Positions 43,577-52,214 of a DNA stretch of 56,437 nt are shown here, piece after piece (positions within the stretch are counted from its first letter, which is position 1; each line of letters starts with the position of its first letter). The notes beneath the pieces were generated by a model, which saw only the letters and a program-made list of their open reading frames with translations, had not been told where the DNA came from and searched no databases. The DNA comes from Saprospiraceae bacterium (GTDB lineage Bacteria; Bacteroidota; Bacteroidia; Chitinophagales; Saprospiraceae), in contig JAHDIE010000020.1 of NCBI GenBank assembly GCA_020630955.1, positions 1 to 56,437 on the forward strand. Direction: 5' to 3'. A program made the position numbers and the translations under genes.

Positions 43577-44002
43577 ATGTATCCTCCTGAATTAGTTGCT
43601 CCATTAGCAAAAGATTTAACGGACTTTGGGTTTACCGGATTAGAGACAGCAGAACAAGTTGATCATATTCTTTCAAATAACGAAGGTACTACACTTTTGG
43701 TTGTCAATTCAGTTTGTGGTTGTGCAGCGGCAAACGCAAGACCTGGGGCAAAAATGTCTGTACAATCAGATTTCAAACCAGATCATTTAGTGACAGTTTT
43801 TGCAGGTTTCAACAGAGAAGCAACTGACAAAGCAAGAGAATACCTACTACCATATCCCCCATCGTCTCCTGCTATTGCATTGTTTAAAGATGGTAAATTG
43901 GTCCATATGTTGGAACGTATGCACATTGAAGGAAATACGGCTGAAACAATATCAAATAATTTACAACAAGCATACGAAGTACATTGCAAACATGAAGTTT
44001 AA
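43577..44002 (+). CDS. Bacilliredoxin, BrxA/BrxB family
   Basis: A 141-residue thioredoxin-fold protein of the YphP/YqiW family. The active site is CGC within NSVCGCAAANARPGAKMS. In Firmicutes these enzymes remove bacillithiol from oxidised protein thiols. Members in Bacteroidota probably act with a similar low-molecular-weight thiol. The rest of the family pattern, DHLVTVFAGFNREATDKARE and PPSSPAIALFKDGKLVHMLER, is present. Monocistronic, with a strong terminator 2 bases after the stop. Confidence 0.93.
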   Translation: MYPPELVAPLAKDLTDFGFTGLETAEQVDHILSNNEGTTLLVVNSVCGCAAANARPGAKMSVQSDFKPDHLVTVFAGFNREATDKAREYLLPYPPSSPAIALFKDGKLVHMLERMHIEGNTAETISNNLQQAYEVHCKHEV

Positions 44003-44003
44003 T

Positions 44004-44041
44004 AAAGAAAAAGGAGGAGCTTTCACTCCTCCTTTTTCTTT
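44004..44041. terminator. Two-way terminator between bacilliredoxin and PKD genes
   Basis: A perfect 16-bp inverted repeat (44004-44019 and 44026-44041) around a 6-base loop, with a GGAGGAG/CTCCTCC core flanked by A-rich and T-rich arms. It therefore yields a U-run for transcripts from either side. Its right arm runs into the TAA stop (44040-44042) of the convergent PKD gene. Confidence 0.95.
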
Positions 44042-46298
44042 ATCTTAGTAATGTTACATGACCTTTTATAGATTCATCACCCCCTCTTGGTCCTATATAC
44101 CTTAATTCCCAGACGTAAACTCCCTGTGGGGCCATCTCTCCGTTATTATTTTTTCTGCCGTTCCAACCTTTATAAGGGTCATTGCTCGCAAAAACTTGTT
44201 CGCCCCAGCGATTCCATATGCTCATTTGAAAATCTTTCAAACCTTCTATATATCCTTTGCCTTTAAATTCGTCATTGTTACCATCTCCATTAGGTGTAAA
44301 AGCATTCGGCATAAAATAATCAACAAGAGGTTCGATATCTAAATACTTTATTATGGTATCTGGACAACCTGTTTCATGAAATGCAATAAGACGAATTTCA
44401 TACAAACCAGTATCTTGGAATGTATAACTAGGATTTTTTTCTAAGCTTACATATTCATTATTAAAATTCCATTGCTGCTTTTCAGAGTCAATAGACAAAT
44501 CTGTAAACTCAACATCTCTATTAAAAACATTTGGATTTTCCGGAGTAAAGCTAAAATTTGCGGTAGGTTTCTCTTCTACCGTTATCCAATTGGGATATGA
44601 CTTTTCTGTAATACAACCAATAGGTGAAATTATTTCCAAATCTACTGAATATACACCTGGGTCTTCAAAAACATGAACAGGACTAATTTCATTTGCAGTT
44701 GTTCCATCACCAAAATTCCAGTTTATTGTATATTCATCATTGATAGGGTCCGATAAATTTAGAAATGAAATTTCACCAGGAGCACAGGCTAAAAATTTAC
44801 TTGGCTGAATTATTAATAAAGGAGGAACTGGATACCACACGATATCTTTTGTTAAAGTATCCTTGCACTCATTAGAATCTGTAGCTACTAAAGTTATAGT
44901 TTGATCACCTGGTTCCTCAAATAAATAACTTGGGTTTTGTTGATTGGAGCTACCTCCATCATGAAAATCCCAATCCCATTGAACTATATCGTCAGCCCCT
45001 GTAATAGTACTATCACTAAACATTACAGGACCTGCTACGCATGTATCATACTCTAAATCCCAATCGGCTTCAATGGATGGGAAGACATTAATAAGTACAT
45101 CTGCAGTATCTGAGCATTCTGTACCTTCGTTTAATATCATGCGTCCAACATAACTTCCTACTCCATCAAAGGTTACACTTACATCTCTGGTATTGTATCG
45201 AATTGTGTCACCTGGGTTGGTTTCAAACCACCAACTATAACTTTGTATAGAGGATTCTTGATAACTAGTATTTTCAATATCCACAGTGTTACTACCACAT
45301 GAAGCAATATTATAGGTCAAATCATCTGGGCCAACCACTCCTGCATCAATTTCAGCAAATACTAAAGGTGTGCAGATTACTGTGTTAAATTGAAAGTCTC
45401 GTCTTATTTCCCCTAAGAGCACCCCGTCTCTAAATTCTTTTACACATACCCCGACCACATATTGACCGATTTCGGTGGGAGATCCAGATATCAATCCAGT
45501 AGCGGCATCAATTTGAACTATAGGATTACCTTGCATGGGTGCTGTTGCATTATAAGGAGGTGCAAAATCAACAGGATCAAAAACAGGAGTGCAATTAATT
45601 GGACTTGGTCTTACACCTTCACAAGACATAGGGTCTCCTGGGTTATTAGGAGTCCCTTCTGTTCCTCCTGCTTGCAAAGGAGCACAGAATTCATATACAA
45701 GTATATCTCCTTCACTATCTATTGCTGAGTGGTCAAAATCAATGTTATTATTCGCACAAACAAAGATTGGAGGAAAATTATTGAATCGAGGACTGTTATT
45801 ACACAAAGCAAGTGATTCTGCAGTTATTTGTATTTGAAAAGCTGCTCCAGTATCCCCAGGATTAATCAGGTTATTAATTGTAGGATTCCGACAGCAGCGT
45901 TGATATCCTATGATATAATCATCGCCATTAACTGCCAATACGACTTCAAATCGGTAAACTCCTTTTTCGACTCCAACGTTTGAAGGTATATCAACACATG
46001 GGTCATCTTCAACCTCAATATCAGCTCGATCTGTAAAGTTTTCTTCTCTCATGCCATAATAACTCCAATCCGACCCTGATCCTGCCCATATCCCAAAAAT
46101 TGCATCGGTATCAAATGGTGCCCCCATACTAAAAAGATCCCTATAAATAGTAAATTCAACTTCTAAAGTAACAGCAGTGGAATCTGTATTAAAACCCAAA
46201 CATTCATAAGTAACGTCACCACCTACAATATGCGTTGAAAAGCCTTTTATGGAAATAAAAATAAAAAAGCTAAGTGAAATTATGATGTGTTTGGTCAT
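44040..46298 (-). CDS. PKD-domain protein with T9SS type B (gliding-motility-associated) C-terminal domain
   Basis: A 752-residue secreted protein. Signal peptide (IIISLSFFIFISIKGFSTH), then an N-terminal domain opening with THIVGGDVTYECLG, common in large secreted proteins of Bacteroidota. At least three PKD repeats follow in the second half (WDWDFHDGGSSNQQNPSYLF; NWNFGDGTTANEISPVHVF; QWNFNNEYVSLEKNPSYTF). The last about 90 residues are the type B sorting domain: PNAFTPNGDGNNDEF, WNRWGEQVF, WNGRKNNNGEMAPQGVYVW. It is thus a probable T9SS cargo exposed at or released from the surface. Its role, adhesin or otherwise, is unknown. Confidence 0.92.
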   Translation of the reverse strand: MTKHIIISLSFFIFISIKGFSTHIVGGDVTYECLGFNTDSTAVTLEVEFTIYRDLFSMGAPFDTDAIFGIWAGSGSDWSYYGMREENFTDRADIEVEDDPCVDIPSNVGVEKGVYRFEVVLAVNGDDYIIGYQRCCRNPTINNLINPGDTGAAFQIQITAESLALCNNSPRFNNFPPIFVCANNNIDFDHSAIDSEGDILVYEFCAPLQAGGTEGTPNNPGDPMSCEGVRPSPINCTPVFDPVDFAPPYNATAPMQGNPIVQIDAATGLISGSPTEIGQYVVGVCVKEFRDGVLLGEIRRDFQFNTVICTPLVFAEIDAGVVGPDDLTYNIASCGSNTVDIENTSYQESSIQSYSWWFETNPGDTIRYNTRDVSVTFDGVGSYVGRMILNEGTECSDTADVLINVFPSIEADWDLEYDTCVAGPVMFSDSTITGADDIVQWDWDFHDGGSSNQQNPSYLFEEPGDQTITLVATDSNECKDTLTKDIVWYPVPPLLIIQPSKFLACAPGEISFLNLSDPINDEYTINWNFGDGTTANEISPVHVFEDPGVYSVDLEIISPIGCITEKSYPNWITVEEKPTANFSFTPENPNVFNRDVEFTDLSIDSEKQQWNFNNEYVSLEKNPSYTFQDTGLYEIRLIAFHETGCPDTIIKYLDIEPLVDYFMPNAFTPNGDGNNDEFKGKGYIEGLKDFQMSIWNRWGEQVFASNDPYKGWNGRKNNNGEMAPQGVYVWELRYIGPRGGDESIKGHVTLLR

Positions 46299-46438
46299 TG
46301 TAAATGATGTTTCATATTAAACGAAAATACAGATTATTCAATATACTTATCTACTATTTTTAACGTTAAAAGCATAATAATATGTCAGATTAGACATAAT
46401 TAAAACGAACTAACTAATTTTATCTTTTTAATAACCAT
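46299..46438. promoter_or_regulatory. Divergent PKD/tsaC intergenic region with two dyads
   Basis: It contains the perfect 14-base palindrome TTTTAACGTTAAAA (46358-46371) and a hairpin TATGTC-N6-GACATA (46381-46398). Either could be an operator for the surface-protein gene or tsaC. No promoter with both consensus boxes is evident. Confidence 0.35.
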
Positions 46439-47002
46439 ATGATAAAAGATATCTCATTCTATTCAGAACAGGTCCGCAAAGGTAAAGTAATTTTATATCC
46501 TACTGATACAATTTGGGGCATCGGTTGCGATGCAACAAATTTGAGCGCAATAGACTATGTATACAAATTAAAAAAGAGAGATCGCTCTAAACCTTGCATT
46601 CTTTTGGTCGACTCAATTTCCCATCTCAAACAATATGTCCAATCAGTCCATCCAAGAATTGAAAACTTGCTACTTTACCACAACAAACCCACAACTATTA
46701 TTTATAAAGCAAATGAAACGTTGCATCCTAGTCTTCTTAATTCTGATGGAACAATAGCAATAAGATTAATACATCAAGAGTTTTGCAAAAAGTTAATCAA
46801 ATCATTAGGAAGACCCTTAATTTCAACAAGCGCAAATCTGCAAGGAGAACCTTTTCCTAAGGCATTTGAAGATATAAGTCCACAGATTAAATCTGGCGTT
46901 GACTTAATTGTTGATAAACATTATGAAACAAAAAACGCTTCAGCACCTTCAATCATGGTATCTTTTACGGAACAAGGAGAATTAAAATTCATTAGAAGCT
47001 AA
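46439..47002 (+). CDS. tsaC: L-threonylcarbamoyladenylate synthase
   Basis: Makes threonylcarbamoyl-AMP for the t6A37 modification of tRNA. The 187-residue protein is a YrdC/Sua5 single domain. Key segments are GKVILYPTDTIWGIGCDATN, YKLKKRDRSKPCILLV, GTIAIRLIHQEFC and LISTSANLQGEPFPKAFEDI. No C-terminal Sua5 domain. The last 21 bases overlap the convergent ctpA gene. Confidence 0.93.
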   Translation: MIKDISFYSEQVRKGKVILYPTDTIWGIGCDATNLSAIDYVYKLKKRDRSKPCILLVDSISHLKQYVQSVHPRIENLLLYHNKPTTIIYKANETLHPSLLNSDGTIAIRLIHQEFCKKLIKSLGRPLISTSANLQGEPFPKAFEDISPQIKSGVDLIVDKHYETKNASAPSIMVSFTEQGELKFIRS

Positions 47003-48517
47003 AGATTTCAATGGATCTTTTTTAGATAGAATCTCAACAGCTTTTCTTAGCATTGGATCTCTTTTCTGGAAGTATTCGTAATATGGAATTTCTCCGTACC
47101 AACTGTAAATTAATTCTGCTCTTAATTGTCTTTCTTGAATTGACGAATAATCAATTAAAAATGGCAAAGAAACACTTTCATTTTGCAAATACTCCAATTC
47201 AATTTTATCGTAATATGGAAGAATATGCTTACAAACAAATTCCGTTGCCTTACTTTGATACTTGTCCTCTTCTAGTTGCTCTATAGTTATATCAGGTAAA
47301 ATTCCACCATTATTTTTAATTTCTCGTTTTAACTTAAGTGTATAAAAGGTAGAATCCTCTTGTAACTGTTCATCATTTTTAATTTCGTAAGGCGTTTGAA
47401 TGAAGCGTCCTGAAGGTGTAGCATATCTCGCTACCGTCAATCTAATTGCACCACCTCTTTTTAATGGAAATATTTCTTGGACCAACCCCTTGCCATATGA
47501 ACGTTCTCCAAGCAGTATTCCCCTATCCCAATCTTGGATTGCCCCAGCAATTATCTCACTTGCAGAAGCTGAGTTTTCATTTATCAGAATGACAATATTT
47601 TGAATATTGTAAAAACTTCTACCTGTCGATTTATATTCTTTTCTCTTACGATGCTCACCTATTGTATAACTTAAAAGTTTGTCTTTTGAATTAAACAATT
47701 GACTAAGTATTCTTAAAGTTTGAGGAACAAAACCTCCTGGGTTATCTCTTAAATCTAAAATTAGATTAAAATCATCCTTTTTTGCTAGGTCAGACAATGA
47801 CTCTAATGATTTAAAAAACTGATCGTATGTATTTGCACTAAACCTTTTAATCTTGATGTATCCATGATTCCCATCAATTAGATAATGGCTTGAAGCCGAT
47901 TGGGCTGTAATCTCTTCAAGTTCAACATTCAAATTTTGAATTTTTTCATGTTTTGATTTTACTTGTAAAGAAAGAGTATTACTATCGGCTGAACGTATTA
48001 TCGATTCAACAAATGTGTGATCTTTAGAACGTCCAGAAACAGTGTCACTTCCAATATTCAATATTATATCACCAGGATTTATTCCAGCTTTTTCAGCTTG
48101 AGAATTTGGGATCACATAATTTACGAATAATGAATCATCAACAAATTTAGATTCTACTCCAATTCCTTTGTAAACACCTTCCATCCTTTGGTTATATTCT
48201 TCCAATTCTTGAGGACTTATATAACTGCTATGTGGATCTAATTGTTGAACAATAGATACAATTGCATCCTTAGACATTTCTTCAGAATCCACTTTATCTA
48301 CGTATGAATTTTCAACAATCCGAATTATTTCTTCAATTCGACCAATTCCACCAGAAGGTAAAGTATTCGAATCAAATTCATTGGTAACTAAAAGAGAAAG
48401 ATCATTTTTAGCATCAAAAAGATTGTAGCCCAAAAACATTCCAATAACCATACTTATGGCTAGAAGGAAGGGTTCAAAAATTTTATAATTTGATTGGGTA
48501 GAATCTCCTGAAGTCAT
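46982..48517 (-). CDS. ctpA: S41 family carboxy-terminal processing peptidase
   Basis: A 511-residue membrane-anchored serine protease with an N-terminal helix (FEPFLLAISMVIGMFLGYNL). A PDZ domain (YKGIGVESKF, AGINPGDIILNIGSD) precedes the S41 catalytic domain. The nucleophile serine is in ENSASASEIIAGAIQDW, and the general-base lysine in ERSYGKGLVQ. It cleaves proteins from their C-terminus in the periplasm. The C-terminal 90 residues are an extra helical region. It lies 80 bases upstream of rpoD's stop, on the same strand. Confidence 0.93.
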   Translation of the reverse strand: MTSGDSTQSNYKIFEPFLLAISMVIGMFLGYNLFDAKNDLSLLVTNEFDSNTLPSGGIGRIEEIIRIVENSYVDKVDSEEMSKDAIVSIVQQLDPHSSYISPQELEEYNQRMEGVYKGIGVESKFVDDSLFVNYVIPNSQAEKAGINPGDIILNIGSDTVSGRSKDHTFVESIIRSADSNTLSLQVKSKHEKIQNLNVELEEITAQSASSHYLIDGNHGYIKIKRFSANTYDQFFKSLESLSDLAKKDDFNLILDLRDNPGGFVPQTLRILSQLFNSKDKLLSYTIGEHRKRKEYKSTGRSFYNIQNIVILINENSASASEIIAGAIQDWDRGILLGERSYGKGLVQEIFPLKRGGAIRLTVARYATPSGRFIQTPYEIKNDEQLQEDSTFYTLKLKREIKNNGGILPDITIEQLEEDKYQSKATEFVCKHILPYYDKIELEYLQNESVSLPFLIDYSSIQERQLRAELIYSWYGEIPYYEYFQKRDPMLRKAVEILSKKDPLKSLASNEF

Positions 48518-48596
48518 TTCATGAAATTATGTAAATAGCGTAGAAGGTCTATAATATGGTGAATAAAATAATTATGAAATGGCTAAAATAATAGCA

Positions 48597-49466
48597 TTAA
48601 ACTCCTAGGTAGTTCTTGAGCAACTTACTTCTACTTGCGGATCTTAATTTGTTGATTGCTTTATCTTTTATTTGTCTAACTCTTTCTCTAGTAAGTCCAA
48701 ATCTAGAACCGATGTCTTCCAAAGACATTGGGTGTTCTACACCTATTCCAAAATATAATTTGATCACATCACATTGTCTTTCTGTAAGAGTATTAAGTGA
48801 TCTTTCGATCTCCTTTCTCAAAGAGTCAACATATTCTAACCCAGTATCAGTATCAGGAGTATTAAAGTTTTCCAAAACATCTAAAAGGGAATTATCCTCA
48901 CCATCTACAAAAGGAGCATCCATTGAAACATGCCTAGAAGCCACACCCAAAGTTGTTTCAACTTCTTCAGTAGTGATTTCCAATATACTTGCAAGTTCCT
49001 CAGAAGATGGCTCTCTTTCAAATTCTTGCTCTAGTTCAGAAAATGCACGATTGATCTTATTTAAAGATCCAACTTTATTGAGAGGAAGTCTAACTATTCT
49101 TGATTGCTCTGCTAGAGCTTGAAGTATTGATTGTCTGATCCACCAAACTGCATAGGATATAAATTTAAATCCTCTTGTTTCGTCAAATCTTTGCGCAGCC
49201 TTAATCAAACCTAAATTTCCTTCATTGATTAAATCGCTCAAAGAGAGACCTTGATTTTGATATTGTTTTGCAACGGAGACCACGAATCTCAAATTTGCTT
49301 TTGTCAATTGCTCCAATGCTTCCTGATCACCTTCTTTTATTCGTTGTGCTAAGTGTACTTCTTCTTCAGGAGTTAACAAATCTACTTTTCCAATTTCCTG
49401 CAAATACTTCTCTAATGATTGACTTTCTCTGTTCGTTATAGATTTAGTAATCTTGAGCTGCCTCAT
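48597..49466 (-). CDS. rpoD: Primary RNA polymerase sigma factor (short RpoD/SigA)
   Basis: The housekeeping sigma factor that recognises the TTG/TAnnTTTG promoters seen here. 289 residues, the short form typical of Bacteroidota without region 1.1 and the large non-conserved insert. Region 1.2 ([20 protein letters not shown]), region 2 ([48 protein letters not shown]), region 3 and region 4 with [20 protein letters not shown] are complete. The ATG is at 49466. It is the first gene of its own unit; ctpA lies downstream. Confidence 0.96.
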   Translation of the reverse strand: MRQLKITKSITNRESQSLEKYLQEIGKVDLLTPEEEVHLAQRIKEGDQEALEQLTKANLRFVVSVAKQYQNQGLSLSDLINEGNLGLIKAAQRFDETRGFKFISYAVWWIRQSILQALAEQSRIVRLPLNKVGSLNKINRAFSELEQEFEREPSSEELASILEITTEEVETTLGVASRHVSMDAPFVDGEDNSLLDVLENFNTPDTDTGLEYVDSLRKEIERSLNTLTERQCDVIKLYFGIGVEHPMSLEDIGSRFGLTRERVRQIKDKAINKLRSASRSKLLKNYLGV

Positions 49467-49664
49467 GTAGGTGTGATTTCTTGATTTTACTTAAAAAATA
49501 CGAATATCGGGCCTTTTTTACCAAAGGTCAAACTTTATCATAATATATTGTTCAAACAAAAAAAACTTCTTTTCTTTTGTTTTTTCAAAAAATTATTTTT
49601 CCTTGCGGGTATTATATAATTCCATTAGTTATTAACTCCTAATAATCAACGTTTTACAACGAAT

Positions 49665-50048
49665 ATGACTAACAAACGAATATCTTTTGATCAAGAATTT
49701 ATATTTAAAGCATCTCCAGCGATACTTTACCAATTTCTAACATACCCAGATCGACTGGTTAGCTGGTTCTGCGATGGAGCTGATATCCAAGATGAAGTTT
49801 ACACTTTTGAATGGGATGGATCAGAGGAAGAATGGGAAATGATTGATGATATTCAAGAAGAACGTGTGAGATTTAAAATCTTAGACAATGATGAGGATGA
49901 ATATCTTGAGTTTCGAATGTACAAATCTGATATCACCAATGAAACTATCCTTGAAATAACAGTATTTGCTGATGAAGATGACGTTGAAGAAGAAAGGACC
50001 TTTTGGGAAAATCAGATTAAAAAACTTAAAATAGTCTGTGGCGGATAA
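49665..50048 (+). CDS. START-like domain protein of Bacteroidota
   Basis: A 127-residue protein with the helix-grip pattern of START/AHSA1-like proteins: FDQEFIFKASPAILYQFLTY, PDRLVSWFCDGADI, then strands and a long C-terminal helix (TFWENQIKKLKIVCGG). It is very acidic. The family is conserved in Bacteroidota and its ligand or partner is not known. It is divergent from rpoD across a 198-base gap and convergent with the enoyl-CoA hydratase gene. Confidence 0.85.
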   Translation: MTNKRISFDQEFIFKASPAILYQFLTYPDRLVSWFCDGADIQDEVYTFEWDGSEEEWEMIDDIQEERVRFKILDNDEDEYLEFRMYKSDITNETILEITVFADEDDVEEERTFWENQIKKLKIVCGG

Positions 50049-50049
50049 T

Positions 50050-50826
50050 TTATCTTTTAAATTGGGCTTTCCTTTTTTCCAAAAAAGCTGAAACTCCTTC
50101 TTTACATTCCTCAGTAGCCAGGCTCTTTCCAAATATGTCTATTTCAAGCGCTACACCATCTTGTGATTTATCATAAAATGCATTAATGGTTTTTATAGCA
50201 TTTGCTACAGCATTTGGTCCTTTTGTTCCTATTTTATTTATGATCTCTATTGCCTTGTTAAAAGCATCATCGTATGGTAAAACATAATTCACAAGACCTA
50301 AATTTAGTGCTTCCAATGATTTAATCATATCCCCAGTAAGTGTATATTCCATTGCTTTTGATTTACCAATAAGCAAAGGTAAACGTTGTGTACCTGCATA
50401 ACCTGGTATAAGGCCTAAATTAACTTCAGGTTGACCGAAAATAGCAGTCTCAGTTGCTATTCGCAAATGGCAAGCCATAGCCAATTCACAACCTGCTCCT
50501 AAGGCATAGCCGTTTACTAGCGCAATTATTGGTAGATGAAAGTTTTCGATTGCTATAAATATTCTATGACCTTTGGCAGATAAGGCTGAACCAGAACTTG
50601 CATCTAAAGACATAAACTCTGTAATATCGGCACCTGCAGCAAAAGCCTTATTCCCTGCGCCTTTAATGACTGCACCTTTAATATTCAAGCTAGAAAGGTG
50701 ATCGGTAAACAAAAAATCCAATTCATCCATAACTTGCGTATTCAAGGCGTTTAGAGACTTCTCTCTATTGATGGTTATAATTGCAATATTTTGATTAACC
50801 TCAAGATTTAAAGCTGTTAGTTCCAT
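50050..50826 (-). CDS. Enoyl-CoA hydratase/isomerase family protein
   Basis: Crotonase-fold enzyme, 258 residues, that hydrates trans-2-enoyl-CoA in fatty acid or amino-acid degradation. The oxyanion hole is in AFAAGADITEF and GYALGAGCELAMAC. The two catalytic glutamates should be in GAGCELAMA and GQPEVNLGLIPGYAGTQRL. The ATG at 50826 is preferred; a TTG at 50850 would lie in the T-run of the rplT terminator. Which acyl-CoA is used is unknown. Confidence 0.92.
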   Translation of the reverse strand: MELTALNLEVNQNIAIITINREKSLNALNTQVMDELDFLFTDHLSSLNIKGAVIKGAGNKAFAAGADITEFMSLDASSGSALSAKGHRIFIAIENFHLPIIALVNGYALGAGCELAMACHLRIATETAIFGQPEVNLGLIPGYAGTQRLPLLIGKSKAMEYTLTGDMIKSLEALNLGLVNYVLPYDDAFNKAIEIINKIGTKGPNAVANAIKTINAFYDKSQDGVALEIDIFGKSLATEECKEGVSAFLEKRKAQFKR

Positions 50827-50846
50827 TTGTAGAATTTCAATTTTAA

Positions 50847-50879
50847 GCAAAAAAAAGAGGCTTAATAATAAGCCTCTTT
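50847..50879 (-). terminator. Terminator of the infC-rpmI-rplT operon
   Basis: Minus strand: AAAGAGGCTTA-TTAT-TAAGCCTCTTT, a perfect 11-bp stem (plus-strand arms 50854-50864 and 50869-50879), then a run of T and GC. It starts 18 bases after the rplT stop. Confidence 0.95.
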
Positions 50880-50896
50880 AAATTTAGATAGAGTTG

Positions 50897-51241
50897 TTAC
50901 TTTACCTTATTTACCACGGCTTTGAATGCATCCGGGTTGTTCATAGCAAGGTCTGCTAAAACCTTTCTATTCAGGTCTATTTTATTTTCTTTTAACGCAT
51001 GCATAAACTTAGAGTAAGACAAACCCTCTTGACGAGCGCCTGCATTTATTCTTTGAATCCAAAGTCTTCTGAATGCTCTTTTCTTATTTTTTCTGTCTCT
51101 ATAAGCATAAGACCAAGCTTTTTCAACTGCATTTTTTGCAACTGTATAGACATTTTTTCTAGCTCCAAAGTAACCTTTGGCTGCTTTCATGTACTTTTTT
51201 CTTCTTCGTTTAGAAGCAACTGAATTTACCGAACGTGGCAT
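50897..51241 (-). CDS. rplT: 50S ribosomal protein bL20
   Basis: A 114-residue basic 23S rRNA-binding protein needed early in 50S assembly. The N-terminal extension ([20 protein letters not shown]) and [20 protein letters not shown] are typical, as is [20 protein letters not shown]. Third gene of the infC-rpmI-rplT operon; a terminator follows. In several bacteria bL20 represses this operon by binding its leader. The 67-base gap before it contains a small dyad (TTAAG-CA-CTTAA, 51275-51286). Confidence 0.97.
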   Translation of the reverse strand: MPRSVNSVASKRRRKKYMKAAKGYFGARKNVYTVAKNAVEKAWSYAYRDRKNKKRAFRRLWIQRINAGARQEGLSYSKFMHALKENKIDLNRKVLADLAMNNPDAFKAVVNKVK

Positions 51242-51308
51242 ATTTTAATGTTTTATGTTATTGCAGGGGCTTGTTTAAGCACTTAACCTGACAAAACGGT
51301 TAACAATG

Positions 51309-51509
51309 TTATTTTTTCTTTCCAAGAAGTCTTAAAATTCTAGGAGTGTCAGCTTTCGAAGCCATTGTAGATCCCTCCAAGTTTCTTTTTTGCTTGGTTG
51401 TCTTATTTCTCATCATGTGAGAAGTTTTAGCTTGGAATCTTTTAACTTTTCCTTTAGCTGTTAATTTGAAACGCTTTTTAGCGCTTGAATGTGTCTTAAC
51501 TTTTGGCAT
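51309..51509 (-). CDS. rpmI: 50S ribosomal protein bL35
   Basis: A 66-residue basic ribosomal protein, PKVKTHSSAKKRFKLTAKGK at the start and the usual SHMMRNKTTKQKRNL in the middle. It lies between infC and rplT as in most bacteria. A -7 promoter element just upstream suggests extra transcription independent of infC. Confidence 0.97.
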   Translation of the reverse strand: MPKVKTHSSAKKRFKLTAKGKVKRFQAKTSHMMRNKTTKQKRNLEGSTMASKADTPRILRLLGKKK

Positions 51510-51528
51510 AATATCCTAATTAGGAGCG

Positions 51529-51536
51529 CAAAGATA
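51529..51536 (-). promoter_or_regulatory. Probable internal promoter for rpmI-rplT
   Basis: Minus strand TATCTTTG followed by GCGC, a full TAnnTTTG match, in the 53-base gap between infC and rpmI. The RNA would start about 13 bases before the rpmI ATG. No TTG at -33. Confidence 0.5.
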
Positions 51537-51562
51537 TAATAATTTCACTTCAGGTAAAGCTT

Positions 51563-52147
51563 TTAGGCTTTCTTTTTCTTAAGAGGAGAAATGATTACAA
51601 TCATTCTTCTACCTTCCATTTTTGGCAAGGCTTCGGCTCCACCTAAATCTTCTAGTTCTTTGATGAATTTTAGAAGCAACAATTCTCCTCTATCTTTAAA
51701 AACAATTGTCCTCCCCCTAAAAAAAACATATGCCTTTACCTTAGACCCTTCTTCAAGAAACTTTTTAGCATGCTTTAATTTAAAATTGAAATCATGATCA
51801 TCTGTATTTGGCCCAAATCGAATTTCCTTAATGACAGTTTTAGCTGTTTTAGATTTAATTTCTTTCTCTTTCTTCTTTTTGAGATATAGAAATTTATTGT
51901 AATCTATGATTTTACATACTGGAGGTTCAGCATTTGGACTTATTTCCACAAGATCTAATTCTAAGCCATCAGCCCATGCTAAGGCACTTCTAGTGTCTAC
52001 AACTCCGGATTCAATTTTTTGTTGGGCAACTTCGGAGATTTGGTCAAAATTATCTCCTACTAATCTAATTTTTGAAGCTCTGATATTCCTATTGATTCGA
52101 AATTCAGGTTCTTTTACCCTTCTAAAGGGTTTTCTTGGTTTACGCAA
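51563..52147 (-). CDS. infC: Translation initiation factor IF-3
   Basis: A 194-residue two-domain factor that keeps ribosomal subunits apart and checks the start codon. N-domain: [20 protein letters not shown] and [20 protein letters not shown] lysine-rich linker follows. C-domain: [20 protein letters not shown] and [14 protein letters not shown]. The start must be TTG (52147): in-frame TAA lies three codons upstream and there is no ATG. IF-3 genes commonly use unusual starts (AUU in E. coli), which lets the protein repress its own synthesis. The same logic may apply here. Confidence 0.95.
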   Translation of the reverse strand: MRKPRKPFRRVKEPEFRINRNIRASKIRLVGDNFDQISEVAQQKIESGVVDTRSALAWADGLELDLVEISPNAEPPVCKIIDYNKFLYLKKKKEKEIKSKTAKTVIKEIRFGPNTDDHDFNFKLKHAKKFLEEGSKVKAYVFFRGRTIVFKDRGELLLLKFIKELEDLGGAEALPKMEGRRMIVIISPLKKKKA

Positions 52148-52214
52148 ATGTTTTTATTTAATTTATAATTAGTGGTATAATAACATCTTCTTCACTTAAG
52201 TTAGTTCAAAAGTA

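Noticed and set aside
48616-49122. 168-codon frame antisense to rpoD
   Set aside because: Lies wholly opposite a firmly identified sigma factor; serine/leucine-rich shadow translation.
50827-50850. Upstream TTG start of the enoyl-CoA hydratase
   Set aside because: It falls in the T-run of the rplT terminator; the ATG at 50826 gives the normal family start.
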